In this document: piece by piece, positions 1-12,647 of the stretch
Numbering within the stretch: the stretch's first letter is position 1
How the letters are laid out: each line of letters opens with the position of its first letter
Source of the DNA: Siderastrea siderea
Lineage: Eukaryota; Cnidaria; Anthozoa; Scleractinia; Rhizangiidae
Direction of reading: 5' to 3'
Assembly (NCBI GenBank): GCA_964030785.1
Contig: OZ034974.1
Location: forward strand, 48,680,355-48,744,354
Length of the DNA: 64,000 nucleotides
Position numbers and translations under genes: made by a program
Notes under the pieces: model-generated
What the model was told of the DNA's origin: nothing
Database searches by the model: none
The model's input: only the letters and a program-made list of their open reading frames with translations

Positions 1-310
1 CTAACCAGAGCTGTCATTAATCCTTTCAGCCCCAATGGTGATCAGCCTCAAATTTCTCCTTATCATATCAGTGCATTGTAAAACATACAGGTCATGAGAA
101 TCAGGGAAATGATCACCAAAGATGAACTGTCCTGATGTATAAACAAGTTCTCCCAACTGGTACTCAACAAAATGTATGGAGACCAGTAACAAGGATTTGC
201 ATACTGATATTGGGCTGAAAAGGTTAAGTTTTGAATCACTTGTTGCCTTGATCTTTACACTTGTAACAAAATTGTTGCTTTGTGGGTAAATTGTACTAAC
301 AAGAGGCAAG
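1..310. repeat. Dispersed repeat copy (family A)
   Basis: The stretch from cctttcagccccaatggtga to ctgatattgggctgaaaagg matches, with substitutions and in one or the other orientation, sequences near 33.25-33.52, 34.33-34.55, 38.45-38.66, 38.68-39.17 and 61.52-61.76 kb. Copies share the elements ttctcc, aacaagttctcccaac, aaatgtatgga and a terminal gcttaaagg. This is a moderately old non-coding interspersed family; the reading frame across it is incidental. Confidence 0.6.
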
Positions 311-811
311 TCCACCTGAGGTCCCATCAAACATACTCAGCAATGACAGGTGTTATGGGTTATGGCTGTAAATGACAGCCCTGGTAATGGGTTAGCCATG
401 TGAACTGCATATCATCCAATGCAACTTTACATGTAGATCACTTTACCCTTGTGCAACTATAAGTAACAGGCATACTCAGTGCTACAAAGGGAGGCATTGC
501 CCCCTTCCCTGCCCATCTTTGGTTGGTATTATTTGACATTCCCTAAAGAGGGTAGCAAAAGGGATGATGTTCTCATTTTACACACATTTTTGTACCCAAT
601 TTATGCATCACATGTACTTTTTAATGAACCAAAGGACAACTCACGTGTCACATTCTTTCATTAATTCAAAAATTACTTTCCTCTTATATGTACTTTCATC
701 CTTTATGTACTGAATTTTGCCCTAATAACGAATGATGCATTGACCCTTTGTGTCCCTCTGGAAAGTATCAAGTTGTAGCAGAATAATTTTATAATTGTTT
801 TCTTTTTCAAG

Positions 812-931
812 GTTCATCAAGCCAGAGAAGCTGGAGTCATTGGACCACCAGTTGGAGAGAGTCCAAGTGTAGGAGGAGCAGCTTCTAAACCTGCCGTCCT
901 TAATGTACACAGTCATACTGAAGATATTTAA
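812..931 (+). CDS. Terminal exon of an unrecognised gene
   Basis: A pyrimidine-rich acceptor (tctttttcaag, ending at 811) is followed by 39 open codons and a TAA at 929-931. The peptide begins VHQAREAGVIGPPVGESP and ends NVHSHTEDI. It is Gly/Pro/Ser-rich, with no domain I recognise. The rest of the gene would lie upstream, outside the window. An incidental frame on the other strand overlaps it but lacks splice signals. The exon call rests on the acceptor plus an ordered-looking C-terminus; I cannot name the family. Confidence 0.5.
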   Translation, partial: VHQAREAGVIGPPVGESPSVGGAASKPAVLNVHSHTEDI

Positions 932-1272
932 TGAAAATTGTCTGTAGCATGGAGAAAATGATGTCTGTACAAAGGAAATCGTGTTAGGACTATTTATTAC
1001 TCAGTTTTGACACAGCAAGCAATGCTATTTGCAAACCAATATTAATTTTTTGTCATCAGGTGTATAATTATATAATGTCATAGTTAGAATAGTTCATCTT
1101 GTTTCACTTAATGTTATAAAAATAGTGAACATAAAATGCAATTCACAAGGCTGTTGCATAAGAAAAAAGGTGACAGAAGGTCAGATTTAAAGACACCAGA
1201 TGATGAAATGTTCGGTCTGACAGGCCACAATCAGGTGCCAGTCTCAGCTATTGGGCTGTTGTTTAATAACTA
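932..1272. other. 3' flank and AT-rich spacer
   Basis: This follows the stop codon of the terminal exon. It contains only AT-rich sequence and weak polyadenylation-like words (cataaaat near 1130). No other structure was seen. Confidence 0.4.
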
Positions 1273-1744
1273 GGGCCTGGTTGTTCGAAAGCCGATTATT
1301 GCTCTGGGTTAAATGTTGTCCGAGGTTTCTGTTTCTTTTGTTTAAAAGCGTTACAGCTGCTAATTTTATGTGATAATTTGAAAGCAGCTAAAGTCAAATT
1401 GTTGAGTGAAAATAATCTACAGGAGTCCACATCGTTAAAGATTAAAAGTGATTAAAAAATTTTCACTTATCCTGCGTAAGGTTAAAGCGGCCTTCACACG
1501 TCAAACTAATGTTGGCCAACTCGTGTTGGCAAACTCAAAATTGGTGTGTGTGAACGACACAACAACATGTTGGCAAACTGTTGGCGAAAAGTTGGCGAGA
1601 ACAGAAACAAGTTCTACTTGTCGCCGACAGTTTGCCGACATGTTGTGTCGTTCACACACACCAATTTGAGTTTGCCAACACGAGTTGGCCAACATTTGTT
1701 GGACGTGTGAAGGCCGCTTAATCCGACCTTGAACAACTGGGCCC
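1273..1744. mobile_element. MITE, family B, with a second MITE nested in it
   Basis: The left end gggcctggttgttcgaa matches the reverse complement of the right end ttgaacaactgggccc. A related copy with the same ends lies at 30624-30864. The element has no coding capacity. It was split by the nested palindromic element at 1486-1717, so it is the older of the two. Confidence 0.65.
1486..1717. mobile_element. Near-perfect palindromic MITE with TTAA duplication
   Basis: The two halves are inverted copies of each other over about 100 bp per arm (gcggccttcacacgt at the left, acgtgtgaaggccgc at the right). The element is flanked by TTAA at 1482-1485 and 1718-1721. TTAA duplication is typical of piggyBac-type insertion. 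The reading frames on both strands here are artefacts of the palindrome. Confidence 0.8.
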
Positions 1745-1939
1745 AGACTCTTTGCACCAGATTCTAGAGAAATGTAGTTTACATTGGAGGGTAGGGAACT
1801 TGCGGTAATGGGATTAACTCGAATGTACGTCAGACAGTAGACAAAAGGTAGAGAAATTCACAAGTAAAGATAAGTGGTTGTTCATTAGTGACTGTCTTCA
1901 TCAATTCCAGTTTTTAGCTCCCACCTCTAACACTAGCCC

Positions 1940-2352
1940 TAACCAGTTATCCAACAATGTCCAACATTGTCCAACATTGTTGAATTCAACTTGTAGCACG
2001 TGTTTCGCCTCTCTATTGAATGATGTTGGAAAGTGTTGAATGATGTTGGAAAATGTTGAATGATGTTGAAAAATGTTGAATGATGTTGGAAAATGTTGAA
2101 TGATGCTGGAAAATGTTAAATGATGTTGGTGTTGAACGAAATTTTTTTCCCATCAAAGTATTGATCCAACACCATCGAACATTTCTTTTGTCCTCAGGTG
2201 TGAAAAAACAATGTTGAATTCGTTAGGTTGGCACGTGCGACGATGTGAATACATACACGTTCGGAAAACACAATTTGTATAATTCAATAACATTCAAAAT
2301 CATCCAACAGCGTGGCTAAACAAGTGCAACATGTCAAATTCAACAATTAGCC
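1940..2352. repeat. Short-period repeats of a ttgaatgatgttggaaaatg type
   Basis: Between about 2010 and 2125, five or six imperfect copies of a roughly 20-bp unit (ttgaatgatgttggaaaatg) occur in tandem. Words such as caacattgtccaacattg flank them, and related words recur near 3050-3100, 26.76-26.81 and 30.87 kb. This looks like the end region of a non-autonomous element with internal minisatellite; its outer limits are unclear. Confidence 0.5.
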
Positions 2353-2990
2353 GTGGTTACACGAGGCAACTTTACCTAGGTAAATTATGAGGTTTCCCTA
2401 GGGAAAGCGACATTTTCCCATGTAACCGATTTTACCTCGGGAAAATTTACCCAGGTAAATTTTCGTAGTAAAGTGTCTGAGAACAATAGAAAATGCCCCA
2501 AGCAAAACCCCTTGTGAATTGCAGGGTACAGCAGTTTGGTTTCCCCAGGTAAACCTACCAATAAGAAGCCGAGTTTGTGACACGCACGTGCGCTCGTGCA
2601 GTGCGTGATCAGTAACGTGGCCTAATTTGCAGCAGGCGACCGCGTGTGGAATCTTTTCCAGCAATATTGTGAATTTTAACGGAATGCTGAGGCTTACAGC
2701 AAGTTCTAGTTTAACTGTATCGCAAATTTTTTTACGCCTCAGAAAATACAACAGACCAAGGATTTATCACCATATTGGTTGGAACGATTTCCTCGTCTTC
2801 TTATTCGTTTCACTAAAAAGCATGACTCTATTGTTTGTTTTCTCCCGCTAAATAGTTCAGCAGAAAATTTGCCTCCTTGAATTCCCTGGATATATGTAGC
2901 CGTAATTATCTAGGTAAATGAAAACTCAGCTATTTTACCAAGGGAAAATTATACTGGGGAAATCTTGTTAAGCTAGGGTGGTGTAACCAC
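2352..2990. mobile_element. MITE-like element with gtggttacac ends
   Basis: The left end gtggttacacgaggc and the right end ggtgtaaccac are inverted repeats. The sequence next to each end is rich in inverted tacctaggtaaa and ttttccc words. No coding sequence is convincing. Confidence 0.5.
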
Positions 2991-4184
2991 TGCTGACTTT
3001 GAAATATGCTGAAAAGAAAAGTCAGTTGTAATCGCTTGGCCACAACGTTCAACATCCATTCGTTCACCAAAGTTGAATTCAGCAATGTTGGATGTAGTTG
3101 AAGCCGTTTTTCCGAGGCCGGCTGAGAGGCGGATGGACTGGGCCTGCCCTCCATGCTCCTCGGTTTTTGTCGCTGCAAGTAAAGGAGAGAAAAGAGTTGG
3201 GCGGTAAACGTGGCCAGAGTGTTGAAGAGAAGCTATCGTCTAGTATCACGTGTTTGAAAGGCTAAAAACACATTTATATCGATGGAAGCGCAAAAGTAAA
3301 TGTCCAGTTCTGTTAAAACCGCCACTCTAGTGCACAAAAAGTTCAATAATTGTCTTTGGTTTTGGATGGCCAGGATGGAAACGGGTTCCAACTTGAAAAA
3401 GTAAGAACCCATTTTTTAAAACATCGGAACCCAGTTTTTCCTCTTTGTCTTCTACAAAAATCGGTAAAAACTGATTGTGGCTCATTGTGTCTCTAAAAAA
3501 ATCCATTTGATGTCTTCCAGTTTGGTGGTGATAAAGCAATTCATGCATGTACAGTTGAATCCGGATAATACGGCCATCAAAGGGACCACAGGCTTACCAT
3601 CCTCTGTTTGGGTGGTGTGCTGTGCATTTACAATAGTTGTATCGGTTTATCAAACTAGCGAAACTAAAGGCAAAACTTAGGGCTTACAAAACTGGTGAAA
3701 ATAAAAAAAAGAAATTGCTGCCATATTATTTTGCTTTGTTTTTCTGTGTTTACTTTGGCGATTTAAGGCCCGAAAGCGATGTTTTTCATTTTCGTCAGTT
3801 TAAAAAGCCCTAAATTTTGCCTTTAGTTTTGCTGCTCCCGGAATAAACGTCACAGACACATGTTTTATCGATACAAAGACCAAAGCACAATTTAAACGCA
3901 ACAGAACGATGTTTAATGATAAAATTGCAACAAGTTCGAACGGAAGAAACATTACGCGGGTTCAAAAAGACTCGGACTAAAATTAATGTTCTCTCAGTGT
4001 TTTAAATGCGCAAGGGTACAATCTGTTTGTATTGACTTGTAACGGGATCGTATTTGCACGGAGTAAGAACTCAACTAAACTCAACTTCTCACTCGGCTTT
4101 ATTGTCCAAATCAATGTCCTTATGTAATAATGGTAGCGACAAGTAACTGCAGAATACCCCACCACCCGGTACTGTCCATGCAGT
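2991..4184. other. Non-coding stretch with an inverted repeat
   Basis: Positions 3659-3705 (gaaactaaaggcaaaactta and following) are the reverse complement of about 3785-3832 (taaattttgcctttagtttt), forming a hairpin with roughly 80 bp between the arms. No gene was seen. Copies of words from the 1.9-2.1 kb repeat occur near 3050-3100. Confidence 0.4.
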
Positions 4185-4324
4185 ATTTATGAGATGAAGC
4201 TGTTTTAGAAGCTGGCCACGCGGTACAAGATACGCAGGGAGTAATTAATTCAAAATTGGAAGGTATATCTTCATGGCTTGCTACGCAGTCTGCGGTGTGT
4301 AGTTAATTCAATTCAAGTATCGTG

Positions 4325-4357
<33 letters not shown>

Positions 4358-6096
4358 GTTTTGCTATTTTTTCGAGAAAGTCTTAAGAACGGTGAAAATA
4401 CTACACATCTTGTTTTTTTTATCGGTCTCGCGGTACGTTTTCAGAACGGGCAACTGATACATTTATTTTTGCTTTTAAGCGCCGCAACGTTTGAATGAAT
4501 TGGTCAGTTTCGGCCTACCACGCCCTCTTCAAGATGGCAGACATCTACGTTTTTCATTACAGGGTTCATTACTTTACACAACCGCTGCACGTTTTAAGGT
4601 TCACAAGACGCCATGTTTACTGGTTGGAGTTAGTAATAAGTCACACTATTTACGCTTAGAAAAATGTTTGGTTGATTATCTTGGAAAAAACGACCAGCGT
4701 TCGCATAATGCCAAGACGTCACGATATACACGTTAAATTAAGGCTAGCCGGTCCAAGGAACTAACATTTCGGTACGTAGTGGAAATTTATAGAAGCAGCA
4801 TAGAATGGACCGTTTAAACAGTTGTTTTCTTTCTTCTTCGAACTAATCGGCCGCCATCTTAGAGTGGGCATTAAACATGTCAAAAGAAAATTAGCCCGGC
4901 ACCGTAGAGGTTCATAGTGGAAATGGCACGTTAAAACAATTAAGGCTAGCCCGTCCGAGGAACTAACATTTCGGTACGTAGTGGAAATCTATGGAAGCAG
5001 AATAGAATTGCTTGAATCCAACCAATTTTTGAATCGTTTAAACACTTGTTTCTTTCTTCTTTTCTCGTTTTTGAGAACTTTAATTAATCGGCTGCCATCT
5101 TGAAGTGGGCAGGAAAAGAAAATTATCCCGGCAAAGTAGAGGTGTGTAGTCGAAATGGCAGGGTAACCTGTAATTAAACTGGTAACTAAAATATACGTGA
5201 TTAAACACAAAAGAAAATATTGGGGAATTTCGTTTCTAGTGAAAACGTCTAATTGCAACGCATCCACAGTAATACAACTATAGGCGAATATATAAGCAAA
5301 TCCTGTGGACCTAGGTGTAGGTATTCCAGTCAAATTATCACTAGATAAAAAAAATGTTTCCATCTTAATATTTAAGCGGAGGCACGAACTATATTTTCAT
5401 CCTACACTGAACACGTTACCGTCCTGCAAGATTATTTGAATTAAAACTTAATGAACTTAATAACTTAGTGAACAGCGTGATTTGGTGTCAGTTTGACGCT
5501 AAGAGGATTCAGTGAAGGAATGGAAAAGAAAGAAAACAAAAGTTAAAAAACCTTTGTAATTTTGTTGCTTAACTTAAACGCCTTCGTAATTCTATGACAC
5601 TGAGTGCAATTGTGTGGTGGTTTACTTAACGGTCATAGCTTGACAAAACTCTTAAAAATTCAAATTACAAAAGCTTTCAAATTTCCATTCGACTGACGCA
5701 GCAAAATTTTGGCCTGATGGTGAAAAGCTTTCAATGGACTTGGCAACAGTTTCACATTATGTTGAGACAGCGGTTTTAACTACCGCTTACTTAAAAAGTA
5801 GACTAACTCGTCACCACTCTCCTAACACACCTGTTTATACGTTGATTGCGCAAACTGCTTTACGCTAATTGAAAATTTGATGCCCCTTAAAACACAACAG
5901 GATGAACAAAGTTTAAGTGCCAAATATATAAGATTGTTAAAATAAGTTCCACGACAGAACAAGCGTTCCTTGAATTTGCAGACCTTATTTGTGATTGTTT
6001 ATCACCCAGCCATTAAACTTTCTACTCTTTGACCATATCAAATTTTAGATTTGCACCAAAGTAGTTTGCAGAAAATAACTGAAGAAAGGAAGGTGT
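4185..6096. repeat. Large tandem repeat, copy 1
   Basis: Landmarks in this copy recur in order about 1.9 kb downstream: acgcagggagtaatta near 4235 versus acgcagaaattaatta near 6128, cgccctcttcaagatggcag near 4518 versus 6389, and ctagtgaaaacgtctaattg near 5236 versus ctagtgaaaacatctaattg near 6912. It contains a (GT)n microsatellite at about 4327-4355. No conserved protein is encoded. Boundaries are approximate. Confidence 0.65.
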
Positions 6097-8345
6097 CTTT
6101 TAGAAACTGGCTGCGCAATACGCGATACGCAGAAATTAATTACTTCAAAAGTGTATATCTACGAGGCTGCCGCTTCGCAGTTTGCGGTTATATAATTAGT
6201 TCAAATTCAAGTTTCGCGTTATTTTTGCTTTTTTTTTTTCGAAAAAGTCTTAAGAACGGTGAAAATACTGCACGTGTTGCTGTTTTTTTATCAGTCTCGA
6301 GGTACGTTTTCAGAACGAGGAACTGATACATTTTAGCTTTTCTTTTGAGCGCAGCAGCGTTTGGATAAATTGGTCAGTTTCTGTATACCACGCCCTCTTC
6401 AAGATGGCAGACATTTACGTTTGTCATTACAGAGTTCATTACCTCGTACAACACCTGCACGTTTTAAGGTTCACAAAACGCCAAGTTTACTGTTTGGCTT
6501 CAGTAATAGGTCACGATTTACGTTAGTTAGGAAAATATTTGGTTGATTATTATTAAAAAATGACCAGCGTTCGCATACTGCCAAAACGTCACAATATATA
6601 CACGCTAAAACAATTAAGGCTAGCCGGTCCGAGGAGCTAACATTTCGGTACGTATAGTGGAAATCTATAGAAGCACAATAGAATTCCTTGAATCCAACCA
6701 AGTTTTGAACCGTTTAAAAACTTGTTTTCTTTCCTTTTTTTGTTGGAATACGTTAATTATAATCGGCTGCCATCTTGAAGTGGAATTAAAAAGAAAATTA
6801 GCCCGGCAATGTAGAGGTTTATAGGCGAAATGGCAGGGTAACTTGCACTTAAGCTCGTAATTAAAATATACGTGATTAAAAATAAAAGAAAATATTGGGG
6901 AATTTCGTTTCTAGTGAAAACATCTAATTGGAACACATCCGCAGTAATACAACTATGGGCGAATACATAAGCAAATCCTGTGGACCTAGGTTTAGTTGTT
7001 CCAGTCAAATTATCACTAGATAAAACAAATGTTTCCATGTAAATATTTAAGCGGAGACACGAACTATATTCTAATCCTACACTGAACACGGTAACTCCCT
7101 GCAAGATTATTTGAACTAAATTTTTTATTTTTTTTTTATTTTGCCACACCAAAGACTTATTTTAACTTATTTAAGTGTCATGTATTTTCGAATCGTAATA
7201 ACTAAATGAGCAGTGTTTAATGGATTTGGTGTCAGTTTGACGCTAAGAGGATTCAGTGAAGGAAAGGGAAAACATGAACAAAATTAAAAAAACCTTTGTA
7301 ATTTTGTTGCTTAGCTTGAACATCTTCGTAATTCTATGACACTGAGTACTATTGCGGTGGGGATATTTTTACTAGACAGTCACAGCTTGACAGAATTACA
7401 AAAGCTTTCCAATTTTGTTTACGTTTTTTCTTTCCTCCACTGACGCAGCAAAATTTTGGCCTGTTAAAAGCTTTCAATGGACTTGGCAACGGTTTCAACT
7501 GCTGCTCACTTAAAAGTAGACGAACGTGTCCCCACTCTCCTAATACACCTGTTTATACCTTGTTTGCGCAAACTGCTTTGCGCAAATTGAAAATTTGATG
7601 CCCCTTTTAAGGGGCTAAACGTTCCTAGAATTTCCAGACCTTATTTTGTTTATCCTGCTGTGTTTTAAAAACACAGCAGGATAAACAAAGGTTTAAGTGC
7701 CCAATAAATAAGATTGCTAATTCGTACTAATTTTCGCAGTGCACTTAATTTTTCGCGAAAATGGAAGAGGCATATTTCGCGAGACTTAGATTTCTTGATT
7801 TGGCGGAAGAGTCGTGTTAAAGGGAAGTAATTTTCGCGAAAAATGAGGATCCCCACAGTCTCATTTTAATTCTTCACTGCTATATCTTAAAGTACAAACC
7901 AAAATTGAACAGTAACAATAACAATATTGAACAGAACAATAACAAAACGAAACTAACAGCGTGATCGTTTTTGACAAAGTACAACGTTATAACCCCTACT
8001 GCATGTCCCATACCGTCCAGAATTTACGATATGTCTTTGCCTAGAAAGCATTTAGCATTTACTTGTAAACGAACGTTAAAGTTAATAAAAGGGTTTTGCA
8101 TCAACGCATTAAATTTCAAGTCGATGGTTTTCGCGGAACCTTTTTCCGCGGGGCTTAAATTTCGCGATTTTGGCGAAATTTAATTAGTAGCAACAAGGTA
8201 GTCAGTCTGCGACAGGCCAAACGTTCCTAGAATTTGCAGACCTTATTTGTGATCATTTATCACCCAGCTAATAAACTTTCTACATTACACTTTCTTCAAT
8301 TTGCGCCAAAGTAGTTTGCAGAAAGTAACTGAATTGAAGAAAGGA
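6097..8345. repeat. Large tandem repeat, copy 2
   Basis: This is the second head-to-tail copy of the unit at about 4185-6096, with scattered substitutions and indels. A short stem near 7655-7685 (tcctgctgtgttt and aaacacagcagga) sits inside it, and an extra segment near 7690-8200 makes it longer than copy 1. Confidence 0.65.
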
Positions 8346-8600
8346 AGGTGTCTTAGAAACTGTCCACGCGGCATGCAATACGCAGAAAGTAATTAATTTA
8401 AAAGAGAAAGTTGTCTTCGAGGCTGGCTTCGCAGTCAACGGTGTGTGATTTGGTTCAAATGCAAGTTAAGTTTCACGTTATTTTTGCTATGTTTTCAAAA
8501 AAGTCTTAAGAACGATGCATATACTGTGCCTGTTGCTTTTTTCAATCAGTCTCGCGGAACGTTTTTAGAACGAGAACCTTTTTTTTTTTCGCTCAGCTTC
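8346..8600. repeat. Large tandem repeat, partial copy 3
   Basis: The start (tcttagaaactg) and the landmarks acgcagaaagtaatta, gtcttaagaacgatg and cagtctcgcgg match the beginnings of copies 1 and 2. The match fades after about 8600, so only about 250 bp of the unit is present. Confidence 0.55.
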
Positions 8601-8732
8601 TGAATAAACTAATTGAATAATCAAAATGATCAATAATAACTAATTAATCAATCAACATGTCTCTTTCTTGGCGCTTTACTACGGGAGGAAAGAAGACTGC
8701 TTGCGCGAAACTACTGAAATACATACAGTGGA

Positions 8733-9122
8733 AGATCTCTTTGCGACCACTCTTATAAGCGAACAGCTCTAGGAATGACCAACATTGTGACACCCCGTTT
8801 GAATTGTCACCCAAATGCTGTAGTTAAAAGCTCTGGCAAAAGGCGATCGTGACCACTTTTGTGAATCACCGGCTTGTCTTTTCCTTTGTTTTTAAGGTCT
8901 CCTAAACGACACTCGTACACTTCTCAAATTAAATTAGAGTACTACAAAACATAAGCGCTAATGGTTCGTTTCATACTAAAAGCTCTTGTAAGCGACCACC
9001 CTCTATTGTTTCATCACGCGGTCGCTTTAATACGACAGCCTATTCTCATAAGCGACTACCTCTAGTTGTGACCAATTTTCTGAATTACCGAGGTGGTCCC
9101 TTACGAGAGTTTTGACTGTAGT
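8733..9122. mobile_element. Inverted-repeat element with tacagt/actgta ends
   Basis: The left part (tacagtggaagatctctttg) and right part (ggtggtcccttacgagagtt, ending actgta) are imperfect inverted repeats. The interior repeats the gcgaccac/agcgaccacc theme several times. The element is non-coding, and a reading frame that crosses its right edge has no recognisable content. Confidence 0.45.
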
Positions 9123-11481
9123 ATAAGGAAAGGCATTGATGAGGAATGTACCTCAATGAACACGTTAAAGTACTTCTTTTTCAATTTTTCGTTTTCCTTA
9201 CTCCTCATTTCCAATTATCCACGTTTTGCATACCTGCATGTTCCTCTCCTCCATTTTTTTGTACCCGCATTTGTCATACCCCCATTCCGCAGTGCCGCAC
9301 CGCGAATTTTCCTTCGACCCTTTAGTAACGGGGTTTTACGATATTCAGCTAGTATTCGGTCTTTGTAAGTGCAATTAAGTTCATCCTAACTGTTCCAACA
9401 GAACGTGCTCCAGAGAGTTTTATCTTTGCTCTCCATTGAAGTTAATTTTTGAGAAAATGCTCACTCGATTTTGCTGGTAAAACTTAACATATGTTCCCAC
9501 TGACATACATTTACTAAAGAAGTCCTAGCTTAAGGAAACTCTTTAAGTCTGCGACAGCCTTTTACTGATTTTATTTACACCTAGCTTTTAAAATATTCGC
9601 CCTTTTCCAATGAAGTACAATTGATTAGTAGTAGACTAACTTAAGCCCTCATTCTCCTTGGCTAACACGCTCGATTATCAACCATTGATTGCGCAAATTC
9701 CTTTGGGCAAATTAAACGTTTATACTTAGTCAGACTAGGAAAGCTTAGCCTGTTGTTGTATAACTGATTTTAATAATCTTTGTTTATTCTGCTGTTCCTC
9801 AACATAGCGTCAAACTGTCACCAGAACCATTAAAAGCTTTTCACCAAAAGTTAAAAAAGTGGGAACTTGAGGGCTGGATGATAAATGGTCACAAATCAGG
9901 TCTGCAAATTCTAGGACAGTTTCACCTGTCGTTAAATTAGGACTCATTTTAGCAATTTTATTTAGCTTGACTGGGAACTTTGTTTATCCTGCTGTTTAAC
10001 AATATCGCATTAAGCTGTCGCCAGATCTATTAAAACGTTTTACCCTCAGGCAAGATGTTTGCTGTTTCACGCCATATTTCAAAGTTTGTCAAAAAGTGTC
10101 AACTGCGGGAAAAGGGAAAAGAAAAATAAACTTTAAAGAACTTTTGCAATTTCGATGCTGAGAGACCTTTGTCATGTTATTATTGTTTAGTAAATATAGA
10201 GCGGTTTTCAATTTTTTGCTGTCGTAAAACCAAAACTGAAGTCATTACTCTGGCCAATCACAACATACGTAAACACTCCCAATGAACCAATCAGAACTCG
10301 AAGTAAGTACATGTAACCAGCGTCAAGCGCGGAAAACACGTGTGACGTCACACATGTGTTTGTTTTTGACTTACGACTGGTTGAGAAAATGGCACGAGCT
10401 TTTTATAGCCATTTATTGAGCGTACTAAAGCAAACGGAAATTGCAGAGTCAATTGAAAACTTTCTATATCATCACACGATTGCACTGAGTTTGCTGGACT
10501 AATTTGTCCCCAGTCTCCTAACTCACTCACTCTGATTGATGGATAGCGCAAACTACTTTGGTGCAAATTGACAATTTGATGCCGTCAACAAAAGTAGAAT
10601 ATCGGTGGCTGGGTGACAATTAATCACAAATAAAGTCTGCAAATTCTGGTCTAGAATTTGCGTTCCGGGAACGTTAGGTTTGTCGTGAAACTAATTTTAA
10701 TAATCTTATTTGTTTAGGACTATTCTTTCGTATATCCTGTAGTTTGCGCAATCAATGTTTGATCAGAGTAAGTTAGGAGACTGGGGACAAGCTAGTCTAC
10801 TTCACTTATTTTTCCGAGTACAATTGTGTTCTGATATATATTAAGAAAACAGTGATAGCTTGACAGAAACCTTTGAGCGTCAAAATTACAAAGGTTTTGA
10901 ATTTTGCATGTTTTTCCCTTTCCTTCACTGAATCCTCTTAGCGTCAAACTGACACCAAATCCATTAAACCCTTTTAACCATCAGGCCAAACATTGAAAGC
11001 GCAAAAGGAAAATTTGATGCCGTTTAAAGAAAGCAGGAAGTTGACGGCTGAGTGATAAATGACTGCAAATAAGGTCTGCGCGCAAATTCTAGAAACCTTA
11101 TACCTGTCGTGGTCAGTTTACTTGTAAAACTAATTTTAACAATCTTATTTGTTTAAGACTATCCCTTTGTTTACCCTGCTGCGTTTCAACATAAACAGCA
11201 ACAAACTTAAAATTTTAAGAGGCATCAAATTTTCAATTTGCGCAAAGCAGTTAGCAAAATAAATGTTTGATCAGGTGTGTTAGGAGAGTGGGGACACAAA
11301 AGTTAGTCTACTTAAAGCGCTCCTGGCTTAACTGCTGTCTCGACACAGCTTGAAACGATGGCCAGCTCCATCTCTCAAGTCAAAATTTTGCTGCATCGCG
11401 CCATATCTCAAATTTCATGAAAAAATATTCAGCGGAGGGAAGAGAAAAACAAACAAAATTCAAAACCTTTTGTAATTATGA

Positions 11482-11893
11482 ACCTAAACCCAAAAGTTTT
11501 TTTTCGCTAACATAACTCTTTGCACCTGTTCGAAAAGCATTACGCCTTTTTTATGAAATCCCCCTCAGTCTTGACTTTTTATAGGCTGTAAAAGTTACGA
11601 AATCTAGCCATCATCTGGTACACGACCGAGCTAGTGAGGGCATGGGTCTATTCTGGATTTGACATCACAAACTGATTTGCATCTCCTTAATTGTAAACAT
11701 GCTGCAAAGCAGATTGTGACGTCAAATCAAGAATAGACCCATGCCCCTTCTAACTCGGTCGTGCGACAAATGGTGCTTAGTTTGCGTAAGTTTTGAAGCC
11801 CACAAAAAAGTCAAAAACTGCAAATAATGGCGAAATGTTTTTAAAATAGGTGCAAAGATTTATATTAGCGTAAAAAATATTTTGGGGTTAGGT
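11482..11893. mobile_element. MITE with cacctaaacccaaaa-type ends
   Basis: The left end (acctaaacccaaaag, then tttcgctaacataactcttt) and right end (atttatattagcgtaaaaaa, then ggggttaggt) are inverted repeats of about 45 bp. Inside, catgggtctattctgga at 11641 is repeated in inverse at about 11728. It is therefore a two-level palindrome lying within the family C mosaic. Confidence 0.6.
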
Positions 11894-12067
11894 GCACTTT
11901 AAAGACTTCTGTCAATTTATGACTGTTTAGTAAATATAAATCGCCACATAATAGTACTCAGAACAAGAAGATCAATCGTTTCTAGAGTTTGCAAATGTTA
12001 TTTGCGATAATTTTTTTTTTACCCAGTCGTCAACTTCCTACCCTGGTTGCAGAGGATTTTCATATTT

Positions 12068-12184
12068 TTGTCCTTTGTGTTTCGTAGTCTACTCGCGGCT
12101 GTCCTTCGCGCTAAACATTTCTTTCACTCCCCAACATTCAGCGCGCAGGACAGCCGCGAATAGACTACGAAACACAAAGGACAA
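12068..12184. mobile_element. Small palindromic MITE
   Basis: The ends ttgtcctttgtgtttcgtag and ctacgaaacacaaaggacaa are perfect inverted repeats, extending inwards through cgcggctgtcct on each side. The loop is about 30 bp. A lone half-end (cacaaaggacaa) recurs near 19816. Confidence 0.75.
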
Positions 12185-12647
12185 GCAGGGTATCAACTTC
12201 CTCCTTTTTTGATACGGAATCAAATTTTCAGTTTATTAATTTAGGCAATCAATGTTTGGCCTGATGGTGAGCAGCGTTTATAACGCTAAAAGGAATCAGT
12301 GAAGGAAAGGGAAAAACATAAACAAAATTGAAAAACCTTTGTAATTTTGTTGCTTAAACGCTTTCGTAAACTTTGACTGCAACACAATATATTTTTCTTG
12401 GGAAAAAAGTTGTCCCCAGTCTCCTGAACGTACTCTCGTCAAAAACTGATAGCGCCTCTACTTTGATACAAATTAAAAATTTGATGCCGTCAGAAAAAAG
12501 TAGAAAGTTGATGGCTGGGGGATAAATGTTCACAAATAAAGTCTCAAATTCTAGGAACGTTTGGCCTGTCGTGAAACTAATTTTAACAATCTTATTTACT
12601 TGGCAGATAAGATGATAATGTGTATACTGTGCGGCACCGTGAACTAG

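Noticed and set aside
1..330. 109-residue minus-strand frame
   Set aside because: Falls in a dispersed family A repeat present several times in the window with different frames.
1448..1695. Frames of 60-75 residues on both strands
   Set aside because: Product of a palindromic MITE.
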